Assembly: GCF_023078275.1 (NCBI RefSeq)
Contig: NC_062990.1
Coordinates: 15,143,549 to 15,207,548 of the forward strand
Direction: 5' to 3'
Source of the DNA: Leguminivora glycinivorella
Taxonomy: Eukaryota > Arthropoda > Insecta > Lepidoptera > Tortricidae
Length of the DNA stretch: 64,000 bases
Position 1 is the first letter of the stretch; each line of letters begins with the position of its first letter. The notes below the pieces were generated by a model. It saw nothing but the letters and a program-made list of their open reading frames with translations. It ran no database searches and was not told the origin of the DNA. Position numbers and translations under genes: made by a program. Below are positions 19,785 to 29,051 of the stretch, piece by piece.

Positions 19785-19950
19785 CGGCTCGTACCAATGA
19801 GTTTTTCGGAACTTATGTGCGAAATGTCATTCGACATTTGCCAGTCGCTTTTCGGTGAAGGCAAACATCGTGAGGAAACCGGACTAATTCCAATTAGGCC
19901 TAGTTACCCTTTGGGCTGGAAGGTCAGATGGCAGTCGCTTTCGTAATAAC
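19785..19950 (+). mobile_element. SINE-C fragment
   Basis: From CCCGGCTCGTACCAATGAG to GATGGCAGTCGCTTTCGTAA; both ends truncated, the right one at a Rep-A copy. Confidence 0.75.
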
Positions 19951-20132
19951 CTAACCACAAAATTAAAATTTTGAAATAACTCCCGACCGCGACATAGTAG
20001 ACCGATTTTCATGAAACATGGCTAAGAACACTCCCGACTAACTCAGCTTTCAGACAAAAAGAAACGAAATCTAAATCGGTTCATCCGTTCGGGAGCAACG
20101 ATGCCACAGACAGACACGTCAAACTTATATTT
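19951..20132 (-). repeat. Rep-A, truncated
   Basis: ACCACAAAATTAAAATTTTG to GACACGTCAAACTTATA. It sits between two SINE-C fragments that overlap in content by about 100 bases, so it is not a simple insertion into one SINE. Confidence 0.7.
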
Positions 20133-20311
20133 CGGTGAAGGAACCGACTAATTCCAATAAGGTCTAGTTACCCTTTGGGTTGGAAGGTCAGATGGCAGTC
20201 GCGTTCGTAAAACTAGTGCCTACGCCAAATCTTGGGATTAGTTGTTACAGCGGACCCCAGGCTCCCATGAGCCGTGACAAATGCCGGGATAACGCAAGGA
20301 GGATGATGATC
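20133..20311 (+). mobile_element. SINE-C, 3' portion
   Basis: TTTCGGTGAAGGAACCGACT to GCAAGGAGGATGATGAT; lacks CAAACATCGTGAGG present in the neighbour at 19785, so it is a separate copy. Confidence 0.7.
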
Positions 20312-20440
20312 CGAAACAGCTCTAACGATTTCGCTAAAATTTGTTGTGCGAGAAACGCGAGTTTTCGAGTTTCCGAACTCCGAGTGAAGCTCGGTCGCCT
20401 AGGTACTTTATTTTTAATTAGAATTAGAACCTTGTATTTT

Positions 20441-20514
20441 TAACCCCCGTCACAAAAACGACGGGGTGTTATAAGTTTGACGTGTTTGTCTGTCCGTCCG
20501 TCCGTCCGTCCGTC

Positions 20515-20560
<46 letters not shown>

Positions 20561-20719
20561 TTGCGTGTCTGTCTGTGGCACTGTAGCTCCCGAATGGATG
20601 TACCGATTTAAATATTGTTTTTTTTGTCTGAAAGTTGAGTTAGTCTTGTTCTTAATCATGTTTCATGAAAATCAGTCTACTGTGTCGCAGTCGGGGGTTT
20701 TTTCAAAATTTTAATTTTA
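20441..20719 (+). repeat. Rep-A with expanded (GTCC)n and (GTCT)n
   Basis: Starts ACCCCCGTCACAAAAACGAC, carries the tetranucleotide run at 20487-20577 and ends TTTCAAAATTTTAATTTTA. Confidence 0.8.
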
Positions 20720-20759
20720 CTATTGTTTCCTACATATAAAATGCAACATTCAACCCCGA

Positions 20760-21003
20760 AAGAGTGAAAGGGTGAGAGTGGAAGGGTCAGTTGGAAGTGG
20801 AAGACCTAGGCGAACTTTTCTTGTTCAAATCGGGGAAATATTTCAAAAAGGCCAGGTCAGAAGTACTCGAAACCGACGAGCGTGTATGAGAAACGTTATG
20901 AATGTGTGTGAAGCTAAAGTGGTTTGTCAGGATCGTAGTAAATGGAAATCCGTGATCTCTGCCTATCCCTCTGGGAAACAGGCGTGATTGTATGTATGTA
21001 TGT
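20760..21003 (+). pseudogene. RTE-type LINE, 5'-truncated 3' end
   Basis: A 244-base insertion bounded by the 12-base duplication ATTCAACCCCGA (20748-20759, 21004-21015). The frame to the stop at 20987 codes for GRPRRTFLVQIGEIFQKGQV, then MRNVMNVCEAKVVCQDRSKW and KSVISAYPSGKQA, the C-terminal tail of RTE-clade LINE proteins. The 3' end is GGCGTGATTGTATGTATGTA. About 45 bases of this end (CTGCCTAYCCC...GGCGTGATTGTATGTATG) are shared with SINE-R, so a full-length relative is the likely driver of that SINE. The fragment is open, but only the last 70 or so codons exist. Confidence 0.85.
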
Positions 21004-21211
21004 ATTCAACCCCGAGCAAGTTCGGTCACCCAAATTAAAGGATTAAAGCGATTTCTTCTCATCCCTTAATGCGTCCCTGGTTTTATTTCATTAGTTTTCC
21101 CATTAAAAGGGTTACGAATATTTACGGGTATCTTTAGGGTTAAGATCAAAGAAAACACTGTTGCTTTTAGTTTATAAAAGGTTTCCAAATCCAAGAAAAC
21201 GATATAATAGT

Positions 21212-21640
21212 TATTTTTTTTACAAGGGGGCAAAGTTGTTGTTTAACCGCACGTACCAATATTGATACCCGAGCGAGCGAAAGATTCCAATATTGAACCG
21301 CAAGCGTAGCGAGTGGTTCAAAAAGTGGAATCTTGAGCGTTGCGAGGGTTTCAAGGCACGAAGGTTAAACAAACTTTGCCACCGAGTGAAACACAACATT
21401 TTTCATCACACCAAGAACAAAATACTGAATATAAAACATGAAACTAAATCAAATCCATCAATTTATTCAATATTAATGATTCAAAATCATCATTTATAGG
21501 TAAAATCTACCTATAAATGATGATGTAATCTCTAAAATTTGTATGAAATCACTTTGCCCTCTTGTGGACAAAATGCAATTTTGCTATCCGTTTTCGAATA
21601 GCAAAGATTGCCTTTATTAGTTGGTGTGGTGAAAAATAAT
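21212..21640 (+). repeat. AGTGGTTC/TTGGTGTGGTGAAA repeat (430 bp)
   Basis: TACAAGGGGGCAAAGTTGTT, then GATACCCGAGCGAGCGAAAG, AGCGTAGCGAGTGGTTCAAA, CAAACTTTGCCACCGAGTGA, and the end AGTTGGTGTGGTGAAAAATA. Close copies at 42825 and 62611; a sister subfamily at 58901 and 63025. A 68-codon frame is not conserved among copies. Confidence 0.7.
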
Positions 21641-21943
21641 AATTGTACTAAGTTCCCTTATAAAAAGGTATAGCACATTTTACAAGGAAGGTACCTAATA
21701 TTGCATTATATTGCAAAAGAGAGTAAATTTGCAATATTTTTACCTCCTCTAATTTTCATACAATGATTTCATCACATTTGAGAGGAAAAAAACATTGGGT
21801 TAACTACTTCAACGGCGGCGTTGCGACCAGTAGTGTATCTGCACCTACCGGTATATCGGAATCTTCAGAAGAATCCATTGTTTTTGATTAGCAACTTTTT
21901 TTAGCACAAATAAACAGTAAATTACTGCACGTGCATTAAATTC

Positions 21944-22034
21944 CGGAGCTCGGCCTGCGGCCTCGCGTGCTTGGAAGCCTCTCAGAGACGTTCCGGGCCT
22001 TTGGCCCTACGCGGAGCTCGGCCTTCGGCCTTCA
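21944..22034. repeat. GC-rich cluster of short palindromes
   Basis: GGAGCTCGGCCTGCGGCCTC and GGAGCTCGGCCTTCGGCCTT flank GGGCCTTTGGCCC, three small hairpins in 90 bases of otherwise AT-rich DNA. Confidence 0.5.
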
Positions 22035-22975
22035 CTATTTTGGTTACTAACTATGCCTTCCTCAATAGCGATAGTCCACACAACGTTTCACGTTATCCAT
22101 CGCGGCTGTGTCCCTGACGCAGCCTACCTTAATTTTTTTTTTAATTTTTAATTTCAGAAATCCCAGTTATCATATAAAAGAACTGCACATAGTTGCTGCC
22201 TAGCCATCAAATCGATCAACAAAGTGGCTTAAGCCAGTGTATTTATTATGCAGCAGGCTATCGTGCGGAAGCGGTCTCGGTTTTATTACAACGGAACCGG
22301 TCTCTGAGACCGGACCAAACCAGAGGAAAGAGCGTGAAAACCAAAACCGAAAAAAATATCATCATAATGTATATTTTAGGAACAAATGAGGCCCTAGAGT
22401 ACTCCTTGGCGGACTCCAAGCTATCTGTAAAACGTTTTTGATACATCTAAATTAGTATGTTTATATATAATACAAAAGGAAACCTAAAAAACTTCTTTTT
22501 ACCATTATATACTTACGTTCATTGTCAATAAATATTGATGTCATTTATTTGTATCTGAGACACTACCCTGGTTTACTCCATAAACTATTAGGCCACTATT
22601 AGTCAATAAATAACACAAATAACGTTAGATTATAACACATTGCATAAACTTCAGAAGTCCACGTTTTTCTACCACTCTGCCCTTCCTGGGTAATATTGAC
22701 AACGAAAGAGGCGCTAAAAGAATCTTAGTAAGCTTCGCTAAAAATTAAAATTATAATCATATTTTTCCTTTCAGTCTTGTGATGTAAGTCTCTAACAGTA
22801 CACTTAATAGAGCAATTTAGGAATATTGTAACTTCTTATGGTTTGTACCACGACGGTCAAAAACCGGTTGGTTGTCGATACGAGAACGAAATTGTGAATG
22901 GAGAGGAAACGGGCGGTCCGGGCTGCCACTCACACCGATACGTGGGTTAGTAATTCTCGACAGTAAAATACACTA
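22035..22975. other. Non-repetitive stretch with a possible splice-acceptor context
   Basis: No repeat of the window's families is seen. T-rich sequence ending TTTTTAATTTCAG at 22157 precedes short frames (KSQLSYKRTAHSCCLAIKS or NPSYHIKELHIVAA). A second TTTTTCCTTTCAG near 22779 is followed nine bases on by GTAAGT. An exon is possible but unsupported by any recognisable protein. Confidence 0.3.
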
Positions 22976-22977
22976 AC

Positions 22978-23178
22978 CTATCCTAACCACAAATTTAAAA
23001 TTTTGAAAAACCCCCGACCGCGATATAGTAGACCGATTTTCATGAAACATGGCTAAAAACACTCCCTTTCAGACAAAAAAAACTAAATCTGAATCGGCTC
23101 ATCCGCTCGGGAGCTACGATGCCACAGACTGACAGACAGACACGTCAACACCCCGTCGTTTTTGCGTCGGGGGTTAAA
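22978..23178 (-). repeat. Rep-A, short internal deletion
   Basis: CTAACCACAAATTTAAAATT to GTCGTTTTTGCGTCGGGGGT; GTTAGTCGGG is deleted. Confidence 0.75.
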
Positions 23179-23179
23179 A

Positions 23180-23505
23180 ATACAATACAAATTCACTTTA
23201 TTGCACAACCTCAGAAATGTACATAAGAACACACACATTACAATAAATTTTATTACAGAGGTAAACAACAGGGTGGCTAGCCGAATGGCACAATCGCTCA
23301 CGAAACGCTCACGAAACGAAGCGCTAGTAGATATCTATCTCTATCGCGCTTGCGTATTGGCGCGACAGAGCCAGCGGCGTATCGCTTTCGTTTGGCGTCG
23401 GAGAAATGCCATTCGGCTACGGGGCCAGGAGGCCTTATCGCTAAAGAGCGATCTCTTCCAGCCAGCCTTTGGGTCGTGGAAAAATGATATTCAGAACTTT
23501 AATTA
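23180..23505 (-). mobile_element. LINE 3' UTR split by the 156-bp element
   Basis: Plus strand reads CAAATTCACTTTATTGCACA and GTACATAAGAACACACACAT, is interrupted at 23271, and resumes GAGGCCTTATCGCTAAAGAG and CTTCCAGCCAGCCTTTGGG, matching inverted the LINE end at 17690. Confidence 0.55.
23271..23426 (-). mobile_element. 156-bp GCCGAATGGCA element, copy 2
   Basis: Base-for-base the reverse complement of 19311-19466 by eye. It lies inside a LINE 3' UTR. Flanking bases are A on both sides here and at copy 1, with no longer duplication. Confidence 0.8.
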
Positions 23506-23879
23506 GGAGGTGCAAAAAAACTAAACTAAATCCAACAATTAAGACAATCATAGTTTTGTAAGATTTAATGTGTCTATTGTTATCTTCCATCAGTAATTAG
23601 ACATTCGTCAGCATATTATACATCCATGAGCATGTATGACATAGTAATGGGACCTACGGAAGACCAGCGACGAAAGACCAGCCGACGTATTATGCTTCCA
23701 ATTTTATCACTTATCTGAGATCTGTCACTTTCAGACTGACATATAAGTACTTGCCAGAACATGACGGATGCTATTTTGACGTGAAACGTTACGTTACACT
23801 ATTCGCTATATTTATCTTCGGTGTTAATTCGTGTCAGCTTACAAATTTAATAAGTGTAAATGTAATAAAAACATAAAAA
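23506..23879. other. No recognised feature
   Basis: AT-rich spacer, no frame or repeat recognised. Confidence 0.45.
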
Positions 23880-24070
23880 TAATAAATTTAAAAGTGGAAA
23901 ATGTCTGCCCTGGGTGAGACTTGAACTCACGGCTTCTGGATCGATACTCCAGCGCTCTGCCAGCTGAGCCACCAAGACTTCAACCAAGCTAGCGAAATTT
24001 TCCACTACTAAGGTCAATGGGACCAGTTATAGCGACATCTACCGTAAGAGTGTTAAACTTCTTAAACGGC
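23880..24070 (-). mobile_element. tRNA-like cassette, left inverted arm
   Basis: Carries the tRNA-like unit at 23907-23978 plus about 90 bases of 5' flank (GCCGTTTAAGAAGT, CTCTTACGGTAGATGTCGCT on minus) shared with the right arm at 24367-24551. AGTGGAAAAT and ATTTTCCACT bracket the tRNA-like part. Confidence 0.7.
23907..23978 (-). pseudogene. tRNA-like sequence with full cloverleaf, loop triplet ATC
   Basis: Folds as acceptor GTCTTGG/CCAGGGC (two G-U pairs), D stem GCTC/GAGC, anticodon stem CTGGA/TCCAG with loop GTATCGA (T33 present) and T stem GTGAG/CTCAC with loop TTCAAGT. A box TGGCTCAGCTGG and B box match. ATC at 34-36 would read Asp GAT codons, unusual in eukaryotes. Repetition with SINE-like tails argues against a working gene. 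Confidence 0.6.
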
Positions 24071-24122
24071 TTCTTAAATTTATTCTAAGCCTAGTGGCAT
24101 CGATTGCAGACGTTTCTTCTAA
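24071..24122 (+). mobile_element. SINE-like 3' tail fragment
   Basis: AAATTTATTCTAAGCCTAGT and GGCATCGATTGCAGACGTTT, the tail that follows the cassette at 24537. It is cut by MITE-H1 and resumes at 24291 with TAATCAGAAGTTAAAA. Confidence 0.65.
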
Positions 24123-24290
24123 CGCCGTGTCTTGCGTGGGCGACGGTCGCGAGACCGACGCGCGACCGTCGCGCGACCGTCGCCGTCGCGTTTCATCGCA
24201 TCGTATACTTCCATATGAGGTTTGATTTCGTATGCGTCGGATCGCCGTCGCGTGACCACCGCGCGACCGTCGCCCACGCAAGCCACTGCG
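24123..24290. mobile_element. MITE-H1 copy 1 (168 bp, TAA duplication)
   Basis: CGCCGTGTCTTGCGTGGGCG at left and its near complement at right. TAA at 24120-24122 and 24291-24293. It has extra CGCGCGACCGT units in its left arm. Confidence 0.85.
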
Positions 24291-24366
24291 TAATCAGAAG
24301 TTAAAATTTAGCACGGTTAGCGCACCGTAACTGGTGAATTTCCAAATATGACTTGGAACTCCGGTT

Positions 24367-24551
24367 GCCGTTTAAGAAGTGTAACACTCTTACGGTAGAT
24401 GTCGCTACGGGTCCCATTGACCTTAGTAGTGGAAAATTTCGCTGGCTTGGTTGAAGTCTTAGTGGCTCAGCTGGCAGAGCGCTGGAGTATCGATCCAGAG
24501 GCCGTGAGTTCAAGTCTCACCCAGGGCAGACAATTTCCACTTTTAAATTTA
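24367..24551 (+). mobile_element. tRNA-like cassette, right inverted arm
   Basis: Near-identical inverted copy of 23880-24070, followed by the TTCTAAGCCTAGTGGCATCG tail to about 24600. Element boundaries are wider than the tRNA-like part, so this is not a typical SINE beginning with a tRNA head. Confidence 0.7.
24456..24527 (+). pseudogene. tRNA-like sequence, second copy
   Basis: Same fold and same GTATCGA loop as 23907-23978, with one acceptor mismatch (A61-C). A third, damaged copy at 29088-29158 has lost three loop bases. Confidence 0.6.
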
Positions 24552-24599
24552 TTCTAAGCCTAGTGGCATCGATTGCAGACGTTTATGCTAATCAGAAGT

Positions 24600-25066
24600 T
24601 AAAACATATAAAGAACTTAGACTTAGTATTAAACTTAATCTAACACGGAATAAATATAATATAGAAGTGCCTGGTAGTTTGCTAAATAGGTTGTAGACAT
24701 TCGGAAGCGGGTCACAACTGGATGAGACTAGCCCAGGACCGGGAGAAGTGGCGTACTGGACTACTGAAAGAGAGGCCTATGCTCAGCACTAGGCGATAAA
24801 TGGCTGTTATGATGACGATGATGTATTCGGTGTGACAACGGCCACCGTGAGATTCATTCATAAGTCAGGCAATAATAAAGGTGTAACATTGTTTTTTTTA
24901 AAACGTAACAAATTGACGGACAGCGTGTTTATATGTTTATTTTTTGTACGAACGGATGTCGTTGTTTTTATTAATTGTAACATTAAAAACTAATGTTCTG
25001 TACAGTATAAAGTAATGGTGTAACTTAAAAGTGAGCGTTTGCTATGCGTTTTTGACGTTTTAACAG
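24600..25066. other. No recognised feature
   Basis: Contains a fragment GCGATAAATGGCTGTTATGA followed by TGACGATGATG near 24800, which resembles a LINE or SINE 3' end, but no family could be assigned. Confidence 0.35.
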
Positions 25067-25118
25067 TGTTACATTACGATACAAGTGCTGAAAAGTGGAG
25101 GTTAGGAACGAGAGGCGA
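25067..25118 (+). repeat. GATACAAGTGCG repeat fragment
   Basis: TTACATTACGATACAAGTGC and GAACGAGAGGCGATAAAT; interrupted by the Helitron that follows. Fuller copies at 25993 and 37410. Confidence 0.55.
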
Positions 25119-25122
25119 TAAA

Positions 25123-25297
25123 TCCATACTAATATTATAAATGGGAAAGTGTGTGTGTCTGTTTGTCCGTCTTTCACGGCAAAACGGAGCGACGAATTGA
25201 CTTGATTTTTTAAGTGGAGATAGTTGAAGGGATGGAGAGTGACATAGGCTAATTTTTGTTTCTTTCAAACGCGAGCGAAGCCGCGGGAAAATGCTAG
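25123..25297 (+). mobile_element. Lep1-type Helitron
   Basis: TCCATACTAATATTATAAAT to GCCGCGGGAAAATGCTAG, with A before and T after. Confidence 0.85.
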
Positions 25298-25349
25298 TAT
25301 TCTAATAAAGACTCCAGTGAGACAACGATATAATATACAAATAGGTATT

Positions 25350-25472
25350 ACTTAAAAACATCCATGACAGGAACAAATATCTGTGCTCAACACATAATGC
25401 CATTATTGGGACTCGAACCCTTGACCGGCGGCTTAGCAGGCAGAGTCACTACCCACCAGACCGGTCGTCGAA
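25350..25472 (-). mobile_element. SINE-D head fragment
   Basis: Minus strand carries GACCGGTCTGGTGGGTAGTG and B box GGTTCGAGTCCC, then ATTTGTTCCTGTCATGGATG; the 3' tail half is absent. Confidence 0.7.
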
Positions 25473-25672
25473 GACAAAGCATGTAGTATCAAACAAACCG
25501 AGTTTGTTATTAGTTGGCAACCCTACTGACCTAGGGTTGCCGACAATTACAGCCTGCAAGTATGTGAAGACAACACCCTTAGTTCGGCGTTCAAATTGCC
25601 ACAGTACACTGGCGGACACTTTAATGGTTACATTTCATACTCGTTTCAATATGACATATTATATATATTGTT

Positions 25673-25866
25673 TTAACCCCCGACGCAAAAACGAACGCTG
25701 TCTGTCTGTCTGTGTGTGTGTGTGTCTGTCTGTGGCATCGCAGCTCCCGAATGTATGTTGAAACGATTTAGTTTTTTTTTGTTTGAAAGCGGAGTTAGTC
25801 GGGAGTTTTCTTAGCCATGTTTCATGAAAATCGGTCCACCTATGGCGCGGTTTTTCAAAATTTTCA
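25673..25866 (+). repeat. Rep-A
   Basis: TTAACCCCCGACGCAAAAAC, (GTCT)n and (GT)n, then TTTCATGAAAATCGGTCCAC; the ACGGGGTGTTATAAG segment is deleted. Confidence 0.75.
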
Positions 25867-25992
25867 TTATATACTCATTTAAATATGTTTTGGATATTAA
25901 AAGGATATTGAATTTGTTACACGTATTTGTAAGTTCAGTTGTTGGCCGGTCCCTGGTTGTTAAGCACAACAGAAGTGGACAAGATCATAATA

Positions 25993-26195
25993 ATGCATTA
26001 CGATACAAGTGCGAAAAAAAGGAAGTTCGAAACGAGAGGCGCGGTCGTGTTTTAAAATTGACACGAGTTGCCAATTTCCGTTTCGCACGGGTATCGTACG
26101 ACGTTTTTCAGTACATATGGCCCTCTCAAGTTTCGACCTGACGTATAATGAACCACTTCTCGCACTACTGCTTAAAAAAACACCATCTGTACTGA
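25993..26195 (+). repeat. GATACAAGTGCG repeat
   Basis: CATTACGATACAAGTGCGAA, GGTCGTGTTTTAAAATTGAC, GTATCGTACGACGTTTTTCA, then AACACCATCTGTACTGAAAA. Frames across it (105 and 73 codons) are not shared by the other copies. Confidence 0.65.
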
Positions 26196-26534
26196 AAACA
26201 ATTCATAGGCGTCACAATTGTTTTGATTGACGCCAAGTGCGTTTAAATATTCTACTGGCATCGTATGAGATCTCCACTCCATTTAATATCGTATTGTTTA
26301 TATCTTGATATAAAAATAGATGTAATATTGTGTTTTTAGAATATAGTAGAGAATTCTCTTGTGCCTACAATTATTGTTAAAGTATCATAAAATACATAAA
26401 AAATGATTTTTTAGATATTTTTTTTATTTATAAATAAAAACACTTAAGTAAATATCACATAGACATTTGGCTTTTCAACATGTCCAAGCACTTGTTCTAC
26501 GTTGCTCATAATCTGGATTTTCACCTTCTCGCTG
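26196..26534. other. No recognised feature
   Basis: AT-rich, no frame or repeat identified. Confidence 0.45.
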
Positions 26535-26677
26535 CTAGTGCAGTCACCGGCATAAGTGATGATTTCTGTACCTTGTCGCTTTAAATCGTTTGACAATTTC
26601 GTATGACATTTCAAACAAGACGTTAATGTGACAAGGTTTTGAAATCATCACATATTTTTGCCGGTGACTGTGCTAGG
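26535..26677. repeat. Imperfect palindrome of 143 bp
   Basis: CTAGTGCAGTCACCGGCATA and AAGTGATGATTTCTGTACCT at left match the complement of GAAATCATCACATATTTTTG and CCGGTGACTGTGCTAG at right. Confidence 0.65.
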
Positions 26678-26919
26678 CTGCTAGCCCAGTTAAATTGTCC
26701 CTAAGTGCTTGAAGTAATTAATTAAAGTTGTACAAGTTGCCATGTTTGAACTTGCCGGAGTCAAGTCGCTGGGAAAGACAACATGGTGTATATACACTGT
26801 GTTGTAGTTGAAAAACTTTAATTGGTTCTAAATATTCAAATACGACGAGTATTCGACAGCTACACGTAGGGTACGTAGAGGAAAAAAGAAACAAAATGTC
26901 ATTTTGATTTGCATTTTTT

Positions 26920-27498
26920 AGGGTTCCGTAGTCAACTAGGAACCCTTATAGTTTCGCCATGTCTGTCTGTCTGTCCGTCCGTCCGTCCGTCCGTCCGTCC
27001 GTCCGTCCGTCCGTCCGTCCGTCCGCGGATAATCTCGGTAACCGCTAGCACTAGAAAGCTGAAATTTGGTATCATAATGTATATCAATCACGCCAACAAA
27101 GTGCAAAAATAAAAAATGGAAAAAAATGTTTTATTAGGGTACCCCCCCTACATGTAAAGTGGGGGCTGATATTTTTTTTCATTCCAACCCCAACGTGTGA
27201 TATATTGTTGGATAGGTATTTAAAAATGAATAAGGGTTTACTAAGATCGTTTTTTGATAATATTAGTATTTTCGGAAATAATCGCTCCTAAAGGAAAAAA
27301 AAGTGCGTCCCCCCCCTCTAACTTTTGAACCATAACTTTAAAAAATATGAAACAAATCACAAAAGTAGAACTTTATAAAGACTTTCTAGGAAAATTGTTT
27401 TGAACTTGATAGATTCAGTAGTTTTTGAGAAAAATACGGAAAACTACGGAACCCTACACTGAGCGTGGCCCGACACGCTCTTGGCCGGTTTTTTTTAA
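26920..27498 (+). repeat. AGGGTTCCGTA repeat with (GTCC)n
   Basis: AGGGTTCCGTAGTCAACTAG, the (GTCC)n run at 26961-27025, AACCGCTAGCACTAGAAAGC, then GGAACCCTACACTGAGCGTG and CTCTTGGCCGGTTTTTTTT. The ends GGGTTCCGTA and TACGGAACCCT are inverted, followed by a T tract. A copy of the same class at 54102 has expanded to 2.75 kb. Confidence 0.7.
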
Positions 27499-27786
27499 TT
27501 TATGAGTTTTTACACTTAGGCCTACTTGCACCAACTACTTAACTCAGGGTTAGCGGGCTGTCAACTGTCAAATTCCATATAAAATGGTGGGTTAACCCCC
27601 GGGTTAACCCTCCATTCAAATTTTTGCACTAAAAAAGGCGGCAAATTTGAAAAATGTAGGACTGTCTTCATTAAAGTTAACTATGTTAACCTTTCTGTAT
27701 TAGCTGTTGGTTCTCCGAACAATAATAAATAAATAAATAAGCAAGCGCCTTCCTAAACCTTGACGTTGGAGGAATCATCGACAAGC
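27499..27786. other. Small unclassified repeat remnant
   Basis: TAACTCAGGGTTAGCGGGCT and TGGTGGGTTAACCCCCGGGT give a small palindrome; no coding frame. Confidence 0.35.
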
Positions 27787-28012
27787 CATAACCACAGTAT
27801 AATAAAGAGTACTATTGTACAGTATGGCCACTCCCGCTCCCCGCTGAAAGTGCCACCCACCCCCTCTCGGTTACCTCACAGTTACCACCTGTCAAAAACG
27901 CGAACTGTTGACCTGTCATATCTCACTCATACAAGCATGGTACGCGTTCACCTACACGAGCTTAGATGTGTGCTAGGAAAGCGCCTCTTCCATATATTTG
28001 ATCGCCAGTGGC
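27787..28012 (+). repeat. AAAGAGTACTATNGTACAG repeat, copy 1
   Basis: ACAGTATAATAAAGAGTACT, CCACTCCCGCTCCCCGCTGA, GTACGCGTTCACCTACACGA, to ATATATTTGATCGCCAGTG. About 225 bp. Copies at 31231 (+) and 39603 (-). A 100-codon frame is not kept in the others. Confidence 0.65.
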
Positions 28013-28037
28013 CGAGATGTGCCTTAACACTTAATAA

Positions 28038-28267
28038 CCTAACCACAAAATTAAAATTTTGAAAAAACCCCTACCGCGACATAGTAGACAGATTTTCATG
28101 AAACATGACTAAGAACACTCCCGACTTACTCAGCTTTCAGACAAAAAAACTAAATCTAAATCGGTTCATACGTTCGGGAGCTACGATGCCACAGACAGAC
28201 ACACACACAGACAGACAGACAGACACGTCAAACTTATAACATCCCGTCGTTTTTGCGTCGGGGGTAA
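28038..28267 (-). repeat. Rep-A
   Basis: CTAACCACAAAATTAAAATT to CATCCCGTCGTTTTTGCGTC. Confidence 0.8.
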
Positions 28268-28426
28268 ACGGTCGTAACGCATTACTGCCCACATTTCGGC
28301 GAAGTCGGTTTAGTTTTATTAATTATGCGCAACCCTAAGTTTACTGGACGACATTGCTGACTCTTAGCACAGTGGTTTAAGCTTCAGTAAGTCAAGTCAC
28401 ACATTTTTAAAATTATTATAGACTGA

Positions 28427-28672
28427 CTGCCCCGTGTGGTGACGGGTTAAGAATTTCACCACCCCCTTTCTTCCCGTGGGTGTCGTAGAAGGCGACTGTG
28501 GGATATGGGTTAAATTGTGGCGTAGGCGAGAGGCTGGCAACCTGTCACTGCAATGGCACAATTTCGTTTTCTATCAACCCCTTATTTGCCAAGAGTGGCA
28601 CTGAAACCTGAGTAGTTTCATGTGCTCTGCCTACCCCTTCATGGGACACAGGCGTGATTGTATGTATGTATG
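28427..28672 (+). mobile_element. SINE-R, full length
   Basis: CCCCGTGTGGTGACGGGTTA at the 5' end and GGCGTGATTGTATGTATGTA at the 3' end, within the 13-base duplication TATTATAGACTGA (28414-28426, 28673-28685). No A/B box is evident in the 5' part, so the promoter type is unknown. Confidence 0.9.
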
Positions 28673-28829
28673 TATTATAGACTGATCGTGATTATTGACC
28701 CCAATCAGATCGTATGGAAAGTTAATTCAATTTATCCTGTCATTTGCGACGATTCGAAAAAAGATTGAAAGGATGAACTGTAACGTCCTTTTGGTATAAT
28801 ATGTCGTTACAAGTTGTCACATTGACTAT

Positions 28830-29048
28830 CATCATCGTCCTTGCGTTATCCCGGCATTTGCCACGGCTCATGGGAGCCTGGGGTCCGCTTTGACAACTAA
28901 TCCCAAGATTTGGCGTAGGCAGTTTTTACGACAGCGGCTGCCATCTGATCTTCCAACCCGAAGGGTAAACTAGACCTTTTTGGAATTAGTACGGTTTCCT
29001 CACGATGTTTTCCTTCACTGAAAAGCTACTGGAAAATATCAAATGACG
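28830..29048 (-). mobile_element. SINE-C, 5'-truncated
   Basis: Bounded by the 8-base duplication TTGACTAT (28822-28829, 29049-29056). The tRNA-like head is missing. Confidence 0.8.
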
Positions 29049-29051
29049 TTG

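Larger units (their letters stand above)
19253..20412 (-). repeat. GCTTCGCTCGG repeat, split copy
   Basis: The left end (ACGAGCAATTCTTG, (TTTA)n at 19257-19299) and right end (CTCTAACGATTTCGCTAAAA, CGAGTGAAGCTCGGTCGCC at 20316-20411) are contiguous at 35779-35965. About 1 kb of the 156-bp element, Helitron, SINE-C and Rep-A now lies between them. Confidence 0.5.

Noticed and set aside
19951..20132. Rep-A insertion into SINE-C with a 100-base target duplication
   Set aside because: The two SINE-C pieces differ by indels and substitutions, so they are separate copies and not a duplication.
20487..20577. Regulatory GTCT motif cluster
   Set aside because: It is the microsatellite always present inside Rep-A.
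23907..24527. Two genuine tRNA genes
   Set aside because: Structure is good but the loop triplet ATC is unusual, the unit is repeated with long shared flanks, and a damaged copy exists at 29088.
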